This document shows positions 42,432 through 50,938 of a stretch of DNA of 50,938 bases, in pieces (within the stretch, counting starts at the first letter, position 1; each line of letters opens with the position of its first letter). A program made the translations under genes and the position numbers. The notes under the pieces are model-generated. The model was not told the DNA's origin, searched no databases, and saw only the letters and a list, made by a program, of their open reading frames with translations. Location of the stretch: positions 1 to 50,938 of the forward strand of contig NZ_BOOO01000045.1 of assembly GCF_016863275.1 (NCBI RefSeq), read 5' to 3'. The DNA comes from Planotetraspora mira. GTDB taxonomy: Bacteria > Actinomycetota > Actinomycetes > Streptosporangiales > Streptosporangiaceae.

Positions 42432-43052
42432 ATGATCGCATCCGTGGCCGGTGAGGTGACCGCCATCGCGCCGGACGCCGCCGTGATCGAGGTCGGCGGG
42501 GTGGGCATCCTGGTGCACTGCACGCCCGGCACGCTCGCCTCGTTGCGCGTGGGCGAGGCCGCCCGGCTCGCGACCGCGCTCGTCGTGCGGGAGGAGTCGC
42601 TCACGCTGTACGGCTTCGCCGCGGAGGACGAGCGGGTCGTGTTCGAACTGCTGCAGACGGCCAGTGGGGTGGGGCCGCGCATCGCCCTTGCGATGCTGGC
42701 GGTCCACACGCCGAACGCGCTGCGTGTCGCCGTGGCCGGCGCCGACCTCAAGGCGCTCACGATGGTCCCCGGCATCGGGCAGAAGGGCGCCCAGCGCATC
42801 GTGCTCGAGTTGAAGGACAAGCTCGGCACCCCCGACGAGGCCGTCAACGCCGCCCTGAACGGCAAGGCCAAGCCTCCTGCCTGGCGCGAGCAGGTCCACT
42901 CCGGCCTGGTCGGGCTCGGCTACTCCGCCAAGGACGCCGACGAGGCGGTCGCCGTCGTCGGCGCGGAAGCGGACGCGGAGGTCGCGGCGGGCCGCGCGCC
43001 CCAGGTCGCGGCCCTGCTCAAGGCGGCACTCCGTGCGCTGAGCGTTCGATGA
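42432..43052 (+). CDS. ruvA: Holliday junction branch migration protein RuvA
   Basis: 206 aa, ATG after GGGAAAGGGACGGG. It begins [29 protein letters not shown] (OB fold), continues with two helix-hairpin-helix motifs ([17 protein letters not shown] and [19 protein letters not shown]) and ends in domain III that contacts RuvB ([23 protein letters not shown] in outline). The 196 bp between ruvC and ruvA hold no further gene that I can support. Confidence 0.96.
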   Translation: MIASVAGEVTAIAPDAAVIEVGGVGILVHCTPGTLASLRVGEAARLATALVVREESLTLYGFAAEDERVVFELLQTASGVGPRIALAMLAVHTPNALRVAVAGADLKALTMVPGIGQKGAQRIVLELKDKLGTPDEAVNAALNGKAKPPAWREQVHSGLVGLGYSAKDADEAVAVVGAEADAEVAAGRAPQVAALLKAALRALSVR

Positions 43053-43086
43053 GGCCCACCATGCGGCACACGGACCGGGAGCGAGC

Positions 43087-44136
43087 ATGAGCCTCGAACG
43101 TGATCTCGTGTCTCCCGAGCCGGAGAACGACGAGCAGACCATAGAGGCCGCGCTGCGGCCGAAACGTCTCGACGAGTTCATCGGCCAGGCGCGGGTCCGC
43201 GAGCAGTTGTCACTCGTGCTGGAAAGCGCCCTTCGCCGGAACCGGCCGCCCGACCACGTGCTGATGAGCGGCGGCCCCGGCCTCGGGAAGACCACGCTCG
43301 CGATGATCATCGCGGCGGAGCTCGGCGCGCCGCTCCGGGTGACCTCCGGTCCCGCGCTCGAGAGGGCGGGCGATCTCGCCGCGATCCTCTCGACCCTGTC
43401 GGAGGGCGAGGTGCTGTTCATCGACGAGATCCACCGGATGGCCCGGCCCGCGGAGGAGATGCTCTACCTCGCCATGGAGGACTTCCGGGTCGACATCATC
43501 GTCGGCAAGGGTCCGGGGGCGACGTCGATCCCGCTGGACATCGCGCCGTTCACGCTTGTGGGGGCGACGACCCGCGCGGGCCTGTTGCCCGCACCGCTGC
43601 GCGACAGGTTCGGGTTCACCGCGCACATGGACTTCTACCACGCGAGCGAGTTGGAGCAGGTCCTGAACCGCTCCGCACGCCTGCTCTCCGTCGACCTCCC
43701 GGACGAGGGCGCCCATGAGATCGCCCGGCGGTCTCGCGGCACGCCTCGAATCGCCAACCGGCTGCTCAGGAGGGTCAGAGACTTCTCGGAGGTCCGCGCC
43801 GAGGGTGTGATCACCAGAGAGATCGCCTCGGCCGCACTGAATCTTTACGAGGTCGATGCCGAAGGGCTGGACCGGCTCGACCGGGCGGTTCTCGGCGTCC
43901 TGCTCCGGAAGTTCGGGGGCGGCCCGGTGGGCCTGTCCACCCTCGCCGTGGCGGTGGGGGAGGAACCTGAGACCGTGGAGGTCGTGGCCGAGCCCTTCCT
44001 GGTACGGCAGGGTCTCATCGCCCGCACTCCGCGCGGCCGGGTCGCGACGGCGTCGGCCTGGGCTCATCTCGGTCTGACTCCGCCTCCTGACGCATTCGGC
44101 GCGTCCGTCCTGCCAGGTCTGTTCGACGAGGCCTAG
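43087..44136 (+). CDS. ruvB: Holliday junction helicase RuvB
   Basis: 349 aa. AAA+ motor with Walker [12 protein letters not shown], Walker [10 protein letters not shown], sensor 1 LVGATTRAG, arginine-finger region LRDRFGF, and the C-terminal winged helix ([25 protein letters not shown] in outline). It pumps DNA through the RuvA tetramer. It starts 34 bp after ruvA and belongs to the same operon. Confidence 0.97.
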   Translation: MSLERDLVSPEPENDEQTIEAALRPKRLDEFIGQARVREQLSLVLESALRRNRPPDHVLMSGGPGLGKTTLAMIIAAELGAPLRVTSGPALERAGDLAAILSTLSEGEVLFIDEIHRMARPAEEMLYLAMEDFRVDIIVGKGPGATSIPLDIAPFTLVGATTRAGLLPAPLRDRFGFTAHMDFYHASELEQVLNRSARLLSVDLPDEGAHEIARRSRGTPRIANRLLRRVRDFSEVRAEGVITREIASAALNLYEVDAEGLDRLDRAVLGVLLRKFGGGPVGLSTLAVAVGEEPETVEVVAEPFLVRQGLIARTPRGRVATASAWAHLGLTPPPDAFGASVLPGLFDEA

Positions 44137-44299
44137 ACGAGCATGTGGACGGGGTGACGCGTGCCGTACAGGGGAGGAAATGAAAGGGAAAAGTCCCAGG
44201 AAAAGTCGTGCACCTGTGATGTATGGGCCTTGTGGGATCACAAATCGGTTTCGAAGGCTATGAAACAGGAACTTTCCCGCGAGCCAGAACGTGTGCTCG

Positions 44300-44329
44300 T
44301 TGCCGGGTCAAGAACGGCTCGCATACACT
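44300..44329 (+). promoter_or_regulatory. candidate yajC promoter
   Basis: TTGCCG and TACACT are spaced by 18 bp, in the 307-bp gap between ruvB and yajC. A second possibility, TTGACT at 44337 with TAGCGT at 44364, has a 21-bp spacer. Nothing else was recognised in this gap. Confidence 0.4.
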
Positions 44330-44443
44330 GCGTGGCTTGACTGGCCGCTTACGCCGACCCGTGTAGCGTCGCGGCGGCCACGTGGCAATGCGCATCAAAC
44401 CTCCGGCGTCAGCCGGGTTAATCACGTAAGGAAGGGTGGCCCC

Positions 44444-44803
44444 GTGGGTAGCAACCCGCTTGGGACGTTCCTGCCGCTGATCTTGCTGGTAGTGGTCTTC
44501 TACTTCCTCTTGATCCGTCCGCAGCGAAAGCGGCAGCAGGAGCAGGTACAGATGCAGAACAACCTGGCTCCCGGCGCCCGAGTCATGACGACGACCGGGC
44601 TGTTCGGCACCGTGTCGGCGATCGACGACGACGACGTCATCCTGGAGGTCGCCCCCGGAATCGAGACCCGGTGGGTCAAGGCGGCGATCGGCCGTGTGGT
44701 CACGCCCGCGGAGGGAACCTCTGATGAGGAGGCCGACTCGACCGTCGTCGACACCCCCGACACGACGACGGACGGCGATGACTCGAGTAGCAAGCAGTCC
44801 TGA
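44444..44803 (+). CDS. yajC: Sec translocase auxiliary subunit YajC
   Basis: 119 aa from GTG 44444, with AAGGAAGG 8 nt upstream. One membrane helix (FLPLILLVVVFYFLLI) is followed by RPQRKRQQE and the conserved GARVMTTTGLFGTVSAIDDDDVILEVAPGI, then an acidic/Thr-rich tail. YajC binds SecDF in the cytoplasmic membrane; both genes follow. Confidence 0.94.
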   Translation: MGSNPLGTFLPLILLVVVFYFLLIRPQRKRQQEQVQMQNNLAPGARVMTTTGLFGTVSAIDDDDVILEVAPGIETRWVKAAIGRVVTPAEGTSDEEADSTVVDTPDTTTDGDDSSSKQS

Positions 44804-44845
44804 GTAGGCTGATCGCACACCCTTTGACGAAAGAACTGACCACCA

Positions 44846-46603
44846 GTGGCCCCACCGACCAGTAGCCAGATCAAGCCGGGACGCACGCTCCTGGTACTTC
44901 TGGCGATCATTCTCGCCATGGGCGCGACGATCGCCCTACAGAAGGCGTTCGTCCCCAAATTCGGCCTCGACCTGGCCGGTGGGACCACGGTGACGCTTTC
45001 GCCGGCCACACTCGACGGGAAACCGCCGTCGGACGAGAGCCTCGACCGTGCCGTCACCATCATCCGGGCGCGTGTCAACGGCAACGGCATCACGGACGCC
45101 GAGGTCGCCAAGGCGAACTCCAACATCGTGATCTCGCTCCCCGGAGTGGGGCAGCGTGAGGCGGTGGCGCGAGTCGCCACCACCGCCGAGCTGCGGATGC
45201 GCCAGGTGCTCGCGGTGGCCGCCGCGACGAACCAGCCGGTTCAGATGCCGACGGCGGCTCCGACACCCAGCGGCTCGGGCGCTCCGAGCGCCACGCCGAC
45301 CGGCGGATCGACGCCCACTCCCAGCGTGAGCGGGACGCCTGCGGGCAGGGCACTGTCCTCGGCCCTCGCCGCGCCCTCGCCGTCCGCAACCGCGGACGCC
45401 AAGGGCGGAGCGAAGAGCGACGACAAGGCGAAGGGCGACGCGAAGGGGAAGGCCGAAGCCACCCCGACGCCGCCCGTTCCCCCTCCGGGGGCCACCGAGG
45501 ACCCGCTCGCCGGCGCGGACACCAGCGGCATCGACCCTGCGTTGCTGGACAAGTTCCGCGACATCGACTGCACCGCCAAGGACCGCGGTCAGGGCACCGC
45601 GGACGATCCGAACAAGCAGATCGTGGCATGCAGCCAGGACGGCACGGCGCGGTACATCCTCGACAAGGCGGCCGTGCAGGGCACCGAGATCAGCGGAGCC
45701 TCCGCCGGCACCGACCCGACGACGGGTGAGTGGATCGTCCAGGTCACCTTCAAGTCCAAGGGCGCGACGGAGTTCGCCGACATCACCCGGCGGATCACCA
45801 CGCTCACGGCGCCGCGCAACCAGCTGGCGAACGTGCTCGACGGCGTCGTCGTCGTGGCCCCGACGATCGAAGAGGCGATCCCCGGCGGAAGTGCCCGGAT
45901 CTCCGGCAACTTCACCCAGCTGACCGCCAACGATCTCGCGGACCAGCTCAAGTACGGCGCGCTGCCGCTGAAGTTCAAGCAGAGCGAGGTCGTGTCGGTC
46001 TCCTCGACGCTCGGCCAGGACCAGCTCCGTGGCGGCCTCATCTCGGGCGCCATCGGCCTGCTGATCGTCATTCTCTACTTGTTGCTCTACTACCGGGGCC
46101 TCGGCCTGATCGGTGTGGCGAGCCTCGGCGTGGCCACGGTGATCACCTACTCCACGGTGGTGCTGCTGAGCCATAACGCGGGCTTCCGGCTCTCGCTGCC
46201 CCACATCATCGGCCTCGTGGTCTCGATCGGCATCACGGCGGACTCGTTCATCGTCTACTTCGAACGCATCCGTGACGAGATCAAGGAGGGCCACCGCACG
46301 TTGCGCTCGGCCGTCGAGGTCGCCTGGCGCCGCGCGAGACGGACGATCCTCGTGGCCGACGCGGTCATGTTCATCGCCGCGATCGTGCTGTACTTCCTCG
46401 CGGTCGGCGGCGTGGCGGGCTTCGCGTTCGCGATGGGCCTGACCACACTGATCGACATCGTGGTCGTCTTCCTCTTCACCAAGCCGCTCATGTCGCTGGT
46501 GGCGCGGATGAGGTTCTTCGCCAAGGGCCACAAGCTGTCCGGACTCGACGCGGAGCGCATGGGCCGTACGAGCCCCGCCGAGCAGACCCTGCAGGAGGCG
46601 TGA
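44846..46603 (+). CDS. secD: protein translocase subunit SecD
   Basis: 585 aa, GTG start. First helix LLVLLAIILAMGATIALQ, then FGLDLAGGTTVTL (the D-x-x-GG motif of SecD), a periplasmic-type P1 domain, and five C-terminal helices with LGVATVITYSTVVLL, GLVVSIGITADSFIVYFERIRDEI and the VFLFTKPL end. The P1 region carries a Ser/Pro/Thr/Ala- and Lys-rich insertion (about residues 130-225), common in actinobacteria. SecD and SecF use the proton gradient to help pull proteins out of SecYEG. The secF start overlaps its stop. Confidence 0.95.
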   Translation: MAPPTSSQIKPGRTLLVLLAIILAMGATIALQKAFVPKFGLDLAGGTTVTLSPATLDGKPPSDESLDRAVTIIRARVNGNGITDAEVAKANSNIVISLPGVGQREAVARVATTAELRMRQVLAVAAATNQPVQMPTAAPTPSGSGAPSATPTGGSTPTPSVSGTPAGRALSSALAAPSPSATADAKGGAKSDDKAKGDAKGKAEATPTPPVPPPGATEDPLAGADTSGIDPALLDKFRDIDCTAKDRGQGTADDPNKQIVACSQDGTARYILDKAAVQGTEISGASAGTDPTTGEWIVQVTFKSKGATEFADITRRITTLTAPRNQLANVLDGVVVVAPTIEEAIPGGSARISGNFTQLTANDLADQLKYGALPLKFKQSEVVSVSSTLGQDQLRGGLISGAIGLLIVILYLLLYYRGLGLIGVASLGVATVITYSTVVLLSHNAGFRLSLPHIIGLVVSIGITADSFIVYFERIRDEIKEGHRTLRSAVEVAWRRARRTILVADAVMFIAAIVLYFLAVGGVAGFAFAMGLTTLIDIVVVFLFTKPLMSLVARMRFFAKGHKLSGLDAERMGRTSPAEQTLQEA

Positions 46604-47694
46604 TGCCGGGTGTTATCAGTCGCCTCTACCGCGGCGACATCAACATCGACTTCGTCGGCAAGCGCAAGATCTGGTACGGCCTGTCGGCCTTCCTGCTGAT
46701 CATCTCGATACTCGGCCTCGTCCTTCACGGACTGAACCTCGGTGTCGAGTTCAGGGGCGGCTCGGTCTTCGACTTCGCCCGGACGCCCGGGTCGAGCGTG
46801 GAGCAGGTCCGGTCGACCGTCGAGGGCGCGGGCCCGCACCAGGTGATCGTCCAGCAGGCGGGCTCGAAGAACTGGCGGGTCACCACGGAGAGCCTGGACG
46901 TCGATGGGGTGTCCAAGGTCCAGAAGGCGGTCGCCGAGGAGTACAAGATTCCCGAGGCGCAGGTCAGCTCTCAGGTGATCGGGGCCACGTGGGGCGGTGA
47001 GGTCTCACAGAAGGCCTGGCTCGGCCTCGTGGTCTTCATGCTCGCGATCATGCTGTACCTCTCGGTGGCCTTCGAGTGGCGGATGGCGCTCGCCGCCGTC
47101 GTCGCCCTCGTGCACGACCTCGTGATCACGGCGGGCATCTACGCGTGGTCCGGCTTCGAGGTCACTCCGGCGACCATGCTGGGCTTCCTGACGATCCTCG
47201 GCTACTCGCTGTACGACGCGGTCGTGGTCTTCGACATGATCAAGGAGGTGACGGGCAAGCTCGGGACGTCGGCCAAGATGACCTACACCCAGGCGGCGAA
47301 CAACGCCCTCAGTCACACCCTGATCCGGTCGCTGAACACCTCGCTCGTCGCGATCCTGCCTGTGGCGGCGATCCTGTTCATCGGGACCACGCTGCTCGGC
47401 GCAGGCACGCTGAAGGACCTGTCGCTGGCCCTGTTCGTCGGAATGCTCGTCGGCACCTACTCCTCGCTGTGCGTCGCCACGCCGATCCTGGTGACGCTCA
47501 AGGAGCGGGAGCCGCAGTGGCAGGCGCTGGCCAGGCGGGTCGCGGCCCGGCAGGTCTCCGCCGCCAAGGCCGCCGCGGCGACCGCGGGCGGGAGCCGTAC
47601 CGGCAAGGAGCCCGTCGCGGCGGGTTCCCAGAACGGCGCCGCGGGATCCCAGAACGGCACCGTGCCCGGTGGGAAGCAGCGCAAGAAGCGTTAG
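46603..47694 (+). CDS. secF: protein translocase subunit SecF
   Basis: 363 aa from ATG 46603, overlapping the secD stop (TGATG) with AGGAGG 4 nt upstream. FVGKRKIWYGLSAFLLIISI is the first helix, followed by GLNLGVEFRGGSVFDF, LVVFMLAIMLYLSVAFEWRMALAAVVALVHDL in outline, and GFLTILGYSLYDAVVVFDMIKE. The tail is Ala/Gly/Gln-rich and basic. Partner of SecD in the membrane. A terminator follows. Confidence 0.95.
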   Translation: MPGVISRLYRGDINIDFVGKRKIWYGLSAFLLIISILGLVLHGLNLGVEFRGGSVFDFARTPGSSVEQVRSTVEGAGPHQVIVQQAGSKNWRVTTESLDVDGVSKVQKAVAEEYKIPEAQVSSQVIGATWGGEVSQKAWLGLVVFMLAIMLYLSVAFEWRMALAAVVALVHDLVITAGIYAWSGFEVTPATMLGFLTILGYSLYDAVVVFDMIKEVTGKLGTSAKMTYTQAANNALSHTLIRSLNTSLVAILPVAAILFIGTTLLGAGTLKDLSLALFVGMLVGTYSSLCVATPILVTLKEREPQWQALARRVAARQVSAAKAAAATAGGSRTGKEPVAAGSQNGAAGSQNGTVPGGKQRKKR

Positions 47695-47718
47695 CCGTCC
47701 GGACACTCGGACACTCGA

Positions 47719-47762
47719 GCGCCCCCGCCGCCCGCAACGGGCAGCGGGGGCGCCGCTGTTTT
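47719..47762 (+). terminator. secDF operon terminator
   Basis: Sixteen-bp arms (47719-47734 and 47738-47753) with one mismatch and a CAA loop are followed by CGCTGTTTT, a short T-run. It lies 24 bp after the secF stop. Confidence 0.85.
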
Positions 47763-47867
47763 CGGGCGGCGTCCGCAGCGGTCCTTGGTTGAGGGGGCGG
47801 TGGGTCTGCCGGGTTTGACCGAGCAGCAGGCGGCCTGCCGTACGGGGAGGGCCCGCCGGATGTGCTC

Positions 47868-47873
47868 TAGGGT
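47868..47873 (+). promoter_or_regulatory. -10 element of a leaderless promoter (apt)
   Basis: TAGGGT ends 7 nt before the GTG at 47881; this supports that start over the ATG at 47860. Confidence 0.5.
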
Positions 47874-47880
47874 GGGCGTC

Positions 47881-48387
47881 GTGACTGACTGGAGCGCCCT
47901 GATTAGGGACATTCCTGACTACCCGAAGCCGGGGATCCTGTTCAAGGACATCACCCCGCTCCTGGCCGACCACGCGGCGTTCACGCAGGTCGTGGATGAG
48001 CTGGCCGACGGCCTCGTCTTCGACAAGGTGGTCGGCATCGAGGCGCGGGGGTTCATTCTGGCCGCGCCGGTGGCGTACCGGAGCGGCGCCGGGTTCGTCC
48101 CTGTCCGGAAGGCGGGCAAACTGCCGGCTGCGACGCTTGAGGCCTCCTACGACCTCGAGTACGGCTCGGCGACCATCGAGGTGCACGCGGACGCCTTCGC
48201 GCCCGGCGAGCGGGTTTTGATCGTCGACGACGTGCTGGCCACGGGCGGGACGGCCGAGGCGACCGTGGAACTGGTCAGGAGGGCGGGCGCGGAGGTGACC
48301 GCCGTGTCGTTCCTGATGGAGCTGTCGTTCCTGTCCGGACGGGACCGGCTGCCCGGTCTGGAGGTCCGCGCGCTGCTGAGCGTGTGA
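47881..48387 (+). CDS. apt: adenine phosphoribosyltransferase
   Basis: 168 aa from GTG 47881. Family markers: LIRDIPDYPKPGILFKDITPLL, VVGIEARGFILAAPVA, GFVPVRKAGKLPA and the PRPP-binding VLIVDDVLATGGTAEA. It converts adenine and PRPP to AMP in the cytoplasm. Position between secF and relA is the conserved one in actinobacteria. Confidence 0.95.
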   Translation: MTDWSALIRDIPDYPKPGILFKDITPLLADHAAFTQVVDELADGLVFDKVVGIEARGFILAAPVAYRSGAGFVPVRKAGKLPAATLEASYDLEYGSATIEVHADAFAPGERVLIVDDVLATGGTAEATVELVRRAGAEVTAVSFLMELSFLSGRDRLPGLEVRALLSV

Positions 48388-48453
48388 GCCCGATCGCGGG
48401 GCCGCCCGATCATGGGCGCGAACAGTCGGCGGAGAGTGCTGTGGCGGCACGGA

Positions 48454-48459
48454 TACACT
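48454..48459 (+). promoter_or_regulatory. candidate -10 of relA
   Basis: TACACT 31 bp before the relA start, followed by the AGGAG site at 48481. No clear -35. Confidence 0.35.
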
Positions 48460-48490
48460 GAGGGATCTGGACTCGACGTGAGGAGTCTGT

Positions 48491-50854
48491 GTGCCCCGTG
48501 ATGTGGTCGTGCCTGACAGCACGCGGGCTGGACGCGGGACCGACCCGCGCGAGGCCCCCGAGCCGGCCGATGTGCCCGCTGACGCGGTGCCCGACGCATC
48601 GGGGGGCGCGGAAGAGAGACCGGCGCCGGCCGCGCGACGACGGCTGACCCGGTTCGGGGGGCAATGGGGTGCTATGAATCCGGTGCTGGAGCCGCTGTTC
48701 AAGACGGTCCGGGCGACCCATCCCAAGTCCGACATGCGCCTGATCGAGCGCGCCTACGACATGGCCGCCTACCATCACCGCGACCAGAAGCGGAAGAGCG
48801 GCGACCCGTACATCACCCATCCGCTGGCCGTGGCGAGCATCCTGGCCGAGCTGGGGACCGACGACGAGACCCTGTGCGCCGCCCTGCTGCATGACACCGT
48901 CGAGGACACCGCCTACAGCCTCGACGAGTTACGGGGCGACTTCGGCGACAACATCGCCCTGCTCGTCGACGGCGTGACCAAGCTGGACAAGGTCAAGTTC
49001 GGCGACGCCGCGCAGGCCGAGACCGTCAGGAAGATGGTCGTCGCGATGTCCCGCGACATCCGGGTCCTGGTCATCAAGCTCGCCGACCGGCTCCACAACA
49101 TGCGCACGATGCGCTACATGCCCGAGCACAAGCGGCAGCAGAAGTCCCGGGAGACGCTCGAGATCTTCGCGCCCCTGGCCCACCGGCTCGGCATGAACAC
49201 CATCAAGTGGGAGCTGGAGGACCTCGCGTTCGCCATGCTCTATCCGAAGCGGTACGACGAGATCGCCCGGATGGTGTCGGAGCGGGCGCCCAGACGTGAC
49301 CTGTTCCTGCAGGAGGTCATCGAGAAGGTCTCCGCCGAGCTGCGCGAGGCCAAGATCAAGGCCACGGTGCGCGGGCGGCCGAAGCACTACTACTCGATCT
49401 ACCAGAAGATGATCGCCAAGGACGTGGCCTTCGACGACATCTACGACCTGGTGGGCATCAGGGTGCTCGTCGACACGGTCCGCGACTGTTACGCGGCGCT
49501 CGGGACGATCCACGCACAGTGGAGGCCGGTACCCGGGCGGTTCAAGGACTACATCGCCATGCCCAAGTTCAACATGTACCAGTCGCTGCACACGACGGTC
49601 ATGGGACCCGAGGGCAAGACGATCGAACTGCAGATCCGCACGCGGGCGATGCACAACCGCGCGGAGTACGGCGTGGCCGCCCACTGGAAGTACAAGGAGG
49701 AGACGAACGGCTCGGGGCCTGCCAAGGCCAAGCAGGTCAACGACATGGCCTGGTTGCGGCAGTTGCTCGACTGGCAGAAGGAGACCTCCGACCCGGGCGA
49801 GTTCCTGGAGTCGCTGCGTTTCGACCTGTCGGTGTCCGAGGTGTTCGTCTTCACGCCGCGGGGGCAGGTGATCGCCCTTCCCGAGGGTGCGACGCCCGTG
49901 GACTTCGCGTACGCCGTGCACACGGAGGTGGGACACCGCTGCATCGGCGCCCGCGTGAACGGGCGACTGGTGCCGCTGGAGTCCCGGCTCGGCAACGGGG
50001 ACACGGTCGAAATCTTCACCTCGAAGTCGCCGGACGCCGGACCGTCGCGTGACTGGCTGAAGTTCGTCAAGAGCGGCCGAGCCCGGAACAAGATCCGTCA
50101 GTGGTTCTCCAAGGAGCGCAGGGAGACCGCGATCGAGGCCGGCAAGGAGGCCATCGGGCGGGCGATGCGCAAGCAGGGCCTCCCGCTCCAGCGCCTCATG
50201 TCCGGCGAAGCGCTTCTGGCACTGGCGCGCGACCTGCGCTATCCGGACGTGTCCGCGCTGTACGCGGCGGTGGGGGAGGGCCATGTCGCGGCCCAGTCCG
50301 TCGTTCAGAAGCTCGTACAGGCGCTGGGAGGGGTCGACGGGGCTGAGGAGGACCTGGCGGAGGCCGCGGTCCCTACGAGGCTCAAGGGGCGCTCCAGGGC
50401 CAATTCGAACGCCGGCGTCATGGTGGCGGGCGATCCGGACGTGTGGGTGCGGCTGTCCCGATGTTGTATGCCGGTACCCGGCGACGACATCGTCGGATTT
50501 GTCACGCGAGGTCACGGAGTTTCCGTACATCGGACGAGTTGTCCGAACGTAGAGCAGTTGAGTGCGCAGGCGGACCGCCTGGTTCAGGTGTCATGGTCGC
50601 CGCAGGACGATTCGCTCTTCCTGGTAGCGATCCAGGTCGAGGCCCTGGACAGGCCTCGCCTGTTGTCCGACGTCACGCGGACGTTGTCGGACCACCACGT
50701 GAACATCCTGTCGGCATCGGTGGCGACCTCACGGGATCGGGTGGCCGTCAGCAAGTTCACCTTCGAGATGGGTGATCCCAAGCATCTCGGCCACGTCCTC
50801 AAGGCCGTCAGGACCATCCAGGGCGTCTATGACGTTTACCGCGTCACCAACTAA
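48491..50854 (+). CDS. relA: bifunctional (p)ppGpp synthetase/hydrolase
   Basis: 787 aa, GTG with AGGAG 5 nt upstream. After a variable acidic N-terminus of about 55 residues the RelA/SpoT order is complete: HD hydrolase domain ([20 protein letters not shown] in outline, LLHDTVEDT), synthetase domain ([41 protein letters not shown]), TGS domain ([22 protein letters not shown] in outline), a helical region, zinc-finger-type [25 protein letters not shown] in outline with CC and C residues, and a C-terminal ACT domain. With an intact HD motif it should both make and degrade the alarmone, as usual for the single actinobacterial Rel. A repeat unit lies 32 bp after its stop. Confidence 0.96.
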   Translation: MPRDVVVPDSTRAGRGTDPREAPEPADVPADAVPDASGGAEERPAPAARRRLTRFGGQWGAMNPVLEPLFKTVRATHPKSDMRLIERAYDMAAYHHRDQKRKSGDPYITHPLAVASILAELGTDDETLCAALLHDTVEDTAYSLDELRGDFGDNIALLVDGVTKLDKVKFGDAAQAETVRKMVVAMSRDIRVLVIKLADRLHNMRTMRYMPEHKRQQKSRETLEIFAPLAHRLGMNTIKWELEDLAFAMLYPKRYDEIARMVSERAPRRDLFLQEVIEKVSAELREAKIKATVRGRPKHYYSIYQKMIAKDVAFDDIYDLVGIRVLVDTVRDCYAALGTIHAQWRPVPGRFKDYIAMPKFNMYQSLHTTVMGPEGKTIELQIRTRAMHNRAEYGVAAHWKYKEETNGSGPAKAKQVNDMAWLRQLLDWQKETSDPGEFLESLRFDLSVSEVFVFTPRGQVIALPEGATPVDFAYAVHTEVGHRCIGARVNGRLVPLESRLGNGDTVEIFTSKSPDAGPSRDWLKFVKSGRARNKIRQWFSKERRETAIEAGKEAIGRAMRKQGLPLQRLMSGEALLALARDLRYPDVSALYAAVGEGHVAAQSVVQKLVQALGGVDGAEEDLAEAAVPTRLKGRSRANSNAGVMVAGDPDVWVRLSRCCMPVPGDDIVGFVTRGHGVSVHRTSCPNVEQLSAQADRLVQVSWSPQDDSLFLVAIQVEALDRPRLLSDVTRTLSDHHVNILSASVATSRDRVAVSKFTFEMGDPKHLGHVLKAVRTIQGVYDVYRVTN

Positions 50855-50886
50855 CCCAGATCCGGCCCCTTTCTTTCCCCCTTGGG

Positions 50887-50938
50887 CGTGATCATGCACA
50901 AGTTCGGAAGAAGGTGCAGTGGCCTGCCTGGACTCAAG
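50887..50938 (+). repeat. start of a further 53-bp-type repeat unit (D), cut by the window end
   Basis: One copy of the 20-bp motif (50887-50906) is followed by a segment like those of array A and B, beginning GAAGAAGGTGC. Whether more units follow cannot be seen. Confidence 0.8.

Noticed and set aside
44137-44443. Riboswitch or small RNA in the ruvB-yajC gap
   Set aside because: Only promoter-like elements were seen; no conserved RNA motif could be recognised by eye.

Overview
The window is chromosomal DNA of a high-GC actinomycete. GTG starts are frequent, several genes look leaderless, ECF sigma, MarR and AraC regulators are present, and the right half carries the gene order known from Streptomyces and Mycobacterium: thrS, HIT protein, pgsA, PIM acyltransferase, pimA, pdxS, pdxT, yebC, ruvCAB, yajC-secD-secF, apt, relA. 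A Streptosporangiales-type organism is my guess from overall content, not something I can prove here. I see no complete mobile element, rRNA or tRNA gene, CRISPR array or biosynthetic cluster.

Left part (1-13.9 kb) is accessory. A secreted thaumatin-like protein is divergent from a gene fusing an ECF sigma factor, a zinc motif, one membrane segment and a GH128-like glycosidase. Next come a VOC protein with an AraC regulator, a TatA-like protein, a secreted HNH nuclease, a SnoaL-like protein, a beta-helix protein, a Lys/Ala/Pro repeat protein, a UTRA protein without a DNA-binding domain, a debranching-type glycosidase, an alpha/beta hydrolase and an aldo/keto reductase.

14.1-16.7 kb holds a compact module: a MerR regulator with a cobalamin-binding-like domain, an ECF sigma factor behind a perfect 10-bp-arm palindrome, and a DUF523-DUF1722 protein of the RudS type (tRNA 4-thiouridine desulfidase). 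This resembles the LitR/LitS light-response arrangement. A MarR gene and a phosphoketolase follow.

From 19.9 kb the conserved housekeeping block begins. It is interrupted between the HIT gene and pgsA by about 8.7 kb with a large phosphatase-like membrane protein, a small islet with an excisionase-type gene, a family-10-like glycosyl hydrolase and an EF-G paralogue. pgsA, the acyltransferase, pimA and a LemA-like gene overlap by 4 bp each. The recombination genes ruvCAB, the Sec auxiliary genes yajC-secDF, and apt-relA close the window.

The most unusual signal is a family of intergenic repeat arrays. A 20-bp motif (CGTGATCATGCACAGGTTCG) recurs with an exact 53-bp period, separated by 33-bp segments that share a second weaker motif (about YGACCTGCCC). 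There are five units at 26.1 kb, five inverted ones at 28.1 kb (these two arrays are inverted copies flanking the excisionase islet), eight in head-to-head arrangement at 38.0-38.4 kb, and one entering at the right edge. I know of no name for this element.
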